Source: an uncultured Bacilli bacterium (lineage in GTDB: Bacteria > Bacillota_I > Bacilli_A > RF39 > UBA660). From it: a stretch of 64,000 nt of DNA. The translations under genes were made by a program, and so were the position numbers. The notes beneath the pieces were generated by a model. That model ran no database searches. It saw only the letters and a program-made list of their open reading frames with translations, and was not told the origin of the DNA. The DNA is taken from the NCBI GenBank assembly GCA_934183185.1, contig CAKPSO010000003.1, positions 1-64,000 of the forward strand, given 5' to 3'. Shown here in pieces: positions 61,435 through 64,000 of the stretch; position 1 is the first letter of the stretch, and the number at the start of each line of letters is the position of its first letter.

Positions 61435-64000
61435 TGGCAACTAATAATAAAAAGAAGCAAACTACAAAAATAACTAAAAAAGAAAATCAAAACTTTATGT
61501 TTTTAATTATGGGAATTATGTTAATACTACTAGTTATTAGCTATCTAATCATGGGATTAGCATTAACTGTAGTCTTAGGCATTGGTATTGGTATCATCTT
61601 ACTAATAGCCAGATTTTTAGATAAAATAAAAAATAGGCCAAAACAAAGAAAAATATTTAATATTATATTAATTATTTTCTTAGTACTAGCTCTACTAGTT
61701 TGTGTAGCTATAGTTGGTTTTGCAGCATATATCGTTATAAAAGCTCCTAAGTTTGACATAACAGAGCTTGATAAAAAAGAAGCAAGTATTATGTATGCAA
61801 GTGATGGTAGTGAGTACTATCGTTTAGGTGAATTAAGAGAAAATGTAACCTATGATGATTTACCTGAAGTATTTGTAGATGCCCTAATAGCTACTGAGGA
61901 TGCCAGATATTTTCAACATAATGGTTTCGATGCACCTCGTTTCTTAAAAGCAACTGCCGGTCAATTAATGGGTAGAAAAAATGCTGGTGGTGCATCAACA
62001 CTTTCAATGCAAGTAGTTAAAAATACCTATACATCTAGTGAAGATGAAGGAATAAAAGGTATCATGCGTAAGTTTACTGATATTTATTTAGCCGTATTTA
62101 AACTAGAAAAAGATTTTACTAAAGAACAAATTATTGAATACTATGTCAATAACCATGAACTTGGTGGCATGACATTCGGGGTTGAACAAGCATCACAAAC
62201 ATATTTTGGTAAAAGTGTAAAAGACTTAAACTTGGCTGAAGCTGCAACCCTAGTAGGTATGTTTAACGCCCCAACTTATTACAGTCCAATAAATCACCCT
62301 GATCGTGCATATAATAGACGTAGTACTGTTTTAAGATTAATGGTTAAACATGGTTATATCACCCAAGAAGAAGCCGATGCTGCCAATGCAATTCCAATTA
62401 CTTCACTTATAAAAAATGAAACTAAGGAAGGAGCAGCATACATAAGTTATATAGACACAGTTATCGATGAACTTATGGATAAACGTGGTATTAATCCATA
62501 CATAACTCCAGTTGAGATATATACTAATATGGATAAAGAAAGACAGCAAAAAGTAGATGATATTTTTAATGGTAATGGTTATACTTGGAAAGATGATAAA
62601 GTTCAAAGTGGTGTTGCCGTTATTGATGTAGATACAGGTAAAGTTGTAGCAGTTGGTGGTGGTAGATTTAAATCAAGTCCAAGAACTACTACTAACTACG
62701 CAACACAAGCTAAAAGACAAATTGGTTCTACTGCTAAACCAATATTCGACTATGGACCTGCTATTGAATATAATAATTGGTCAACATATACTCAAATATT
62801 AGACGCTCCATATAGTTATTCAAATGGAGTTACAGTAAATAACTCAGATAGAGCATATATGGGATGGATAAGTGCTCGTACAGCTCTTGCCCAATCAAGA
62901 AATATCCCAGCATTAAAAGCATTCCAATCAGTAGATAATAAAAAAATTATTGAATTTGCTCAAAATATTGGAATAGAACCAGAAATAAGTAATGGTAAGA
63001 TCCATGAAGCCCACTCACTTGGTTCATTTGACGGTACTACTCCTATGATGATGGCAGCTGCCTATGCAGCATTCGCTAATGGTGGAACATATTATGAACC
63101 ATTAACTATTAATAAAGTCATCTTCCGTGAAACAGGCGAAGTTAGAAACTATGAAAGTGAATCAAAGAAAGCTATGAGTGATTCAACAGCATATATGATT
63201 ACTGATATGTTAATAACCGCTGTAGAATCAGGTTTAAGTAGTGGTGCTAGAGTTCCAGGTGTTACCCTAGCTGCTAAAACAGGTACATCAAGTTTTACAG
63301 ATGAAATAAAGAAAAAATATAATTTATCAAGTGATGCCATAAATGATGCTTGGATAGTAGGATACGACCCAGAATATGCAATTAGTATGTGGTATGGATA
63401 TAAAGATGCAAAAGAAGGTTATAATACAAGTATTCAAGCTGTTAACGGTAGATCTAGATTATACAAAGCTCTAGGTAATGCTATTTTTAATAAAAATGGT
63501 CAAACATTTAAAGAGCCATCAAGTGTAGTAAAAGTTGGTGTTGAAATTGGAAGCAACCCTGCAGCCCTACCAAGTTCTACTACCCCACAAGATCAAATAA
63601 CATATGAATACTTCAAGAAAGGTACTGAACCTACTGAAGCATCAACTAAATATAATAAATTAGACACTGTAACTGGACTAAAAGTTAGTTACTCTGAAAG
63701 TAAACAAAAAATAACTATTACTTGGAATAAACTAAATACACCTACTGCTAACGAAGACTATGGTGAGTTTGGATACAACGTTTACTATGGAGATGTACTT
63801 CTAGGATTCACAACAAATAATACCTATACAATCGATGCTAATGCAAATATATCAGGTACATATAAAGTAGTTACTACTTTCTCAAATTACTCAAATAATC
63901 AAAGTAAACCAGCAACATACGAATTTACTTATAATCAATCCTCATCAACACCAACAACTTCACCAAGTGATAATGCTACATATAATTTAAAATTACTAGG
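61434..64000 (+). CDS. ponA: Class A penicillin-binding protein 1A/1B (partial)
   Basis: Start ATG 61434 with GGAGGTG upstream; still open at the window edge (855 codons seen). Cytoplasmic head and hydrophobic segments to about residue 102, GT51 domain (ATEDARYFQHNG; GASTLSMQVVKN), then transpeptidase with GSTAKP (catalytic Ser), SRN and KTGTS. A C-terminal fibronectin-like part begins near residue 735 (TWNKLNTPTANEDYGEFGYN). Makes and cross-links peptidoglycan. The right end is missing. Confidence 0.95.
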   Translation, partial: MATNNKKKQTTKITKKENQNFMFLIMGIMLILLVISYLIMGLALTVVLGIGIGIILLIARFLDKIKNRPKQRKIFNIILIIFLVLALLVCVAIVGFAAYIVIKAPKFDITELDKKEASIMYASDGSEYYRLGELRENVTYDDLPEVFVDALIATEDARYFQHNGFDAPRFLKATAGQLMGRKNAGGASTLSMQVVKNTYTSSEDEGIKGIMRKFTDIYLAVFKLEKDFTKEQIIEYYVNNHELGGMTFGVEQASQTYFGKSVKDLNLAEAATLVGMFNAPTYYSPINHPDRAYNRRSTVLRLMVKHGYITQEEADAANAIPITSLIKNETKEGAAYISYIDTVIDELMDKRGINPYITPVEIYTNMDKERQQKVDDIFNGNGYTWKDDKVQSGVAVIDVDTGKVVAVGGGRFKSSPRTTTNYATQAKRQIGSTAKPIFDYGPAIEYNNWSTYTQILDAPYSYSNGVTVNNSDRAYMGWISARTALAQSRNIPALKAFQSVDNKKIIEFAQNIGIEPEISNGKIHEAHSLGSFDGTTPMMMAAAYAAFANGGTYYEPLTINKVIFRETGEVRNYESESKKAMSDSTAYMITDMLITAVESGLSSGARVPGVTLAAKTGTSSFTDEIKKKYNLSSDAINDAWIVGYDPEYAISMWYGYKDAKEGYNTSIQAVNGRSRLYKALGNAIFNKNGQTFKEPSSVVKVGVEIGSNPAALPSSTTPQDQITYEYFKKGTEPTEASTKYNKLDTVTGLKVSYSESKQKITITWNKLNTPTANEDYGEFGYNVYYGDVLLGFTTNNTYTIDANANISGTYKVVTTFSNYSNNQSKPATYEFTYNQSSSTPTTSPSDNATYNLKLL

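Overview
The window is AT-rich DNA from a low-GC, endospore-forming member of the Bacillota. Its gene content (SpoVA, SpoVS, SpoIIAA/sigma-F, GpsB, RNase J and Y, SUF with SufU, T-box, type B RNase P RNA) fits the Bacilli or Erysipelotrichia-like lineages, probably an uncultured gut organism. Taxonomy is inferred from gene content only.

Layout. 1-5 kb: a large anchored surface protein whose C-terminus looks like a diversity-generating-retroelement variable region, a divergent XRE regulator, and a T-box-controlled HD hydrolase-serS operon. 5-13 kb: TPR protein, SpoVS, an anchored disordered protein, an RluA-type pseudouridine synthase, an rRNA-type methyltransferase, a membrane metallopeptidase-like protein, a YitT protein and an arylsulfotransferase-like exoprotein. 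13-18 kb: membrane XRE regulator and a complete Bce-type peptide-sensing/resistance module (kinase, regulator, ATPase, permease). 18-27 kb: three collagen-like proteins, a GT2-TPR glycosyltransferase that could decorate them, a surface protein with an NPNTYD tail, a lipase-like protein, and a scar region with a broken IS30-type transposase, a palindromic element, a pseudogenised MobV-like relaxase tail, an HD hydrolase and tRNA-Leu(CAA) flanked by a degenerate copy of its 3' end. 27-33 kb: scpAB, then the sporulation cluster spoIIAA-sigF-spoVAC-spoVAD-spoVAE, which lacks spoIIAB.

33-51 kb: two more surface proteins, each divergent from a related XRE regulator; P-type ATPase; a group II intron fragment; two D,D-carboxypeptidases; pyrimidine-nucleoside phosphorylase; short SSB; sufCDSUB; HIT protein; two YjcZ-like microproteins; PrsA-like foldase; an IS3-type remnant. 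51-64 kb: housekeeping genes: RNase J, two tandem Ig/WSEW membrane proteins, RNase Y, Tim44-like protein, recA, pgsA, a RodZ-like protein, rnpB, gpsB, recU and the start of a class A PBP that runs off the right edge.

The points most worth following up are the SpoIIAA whose phospho-serine position is Val in a locus with no SpoIIAB gene, the probable DGR target at the left edge, and the repeated regulator/surface-protein modules that share a TATACACG operator motif.
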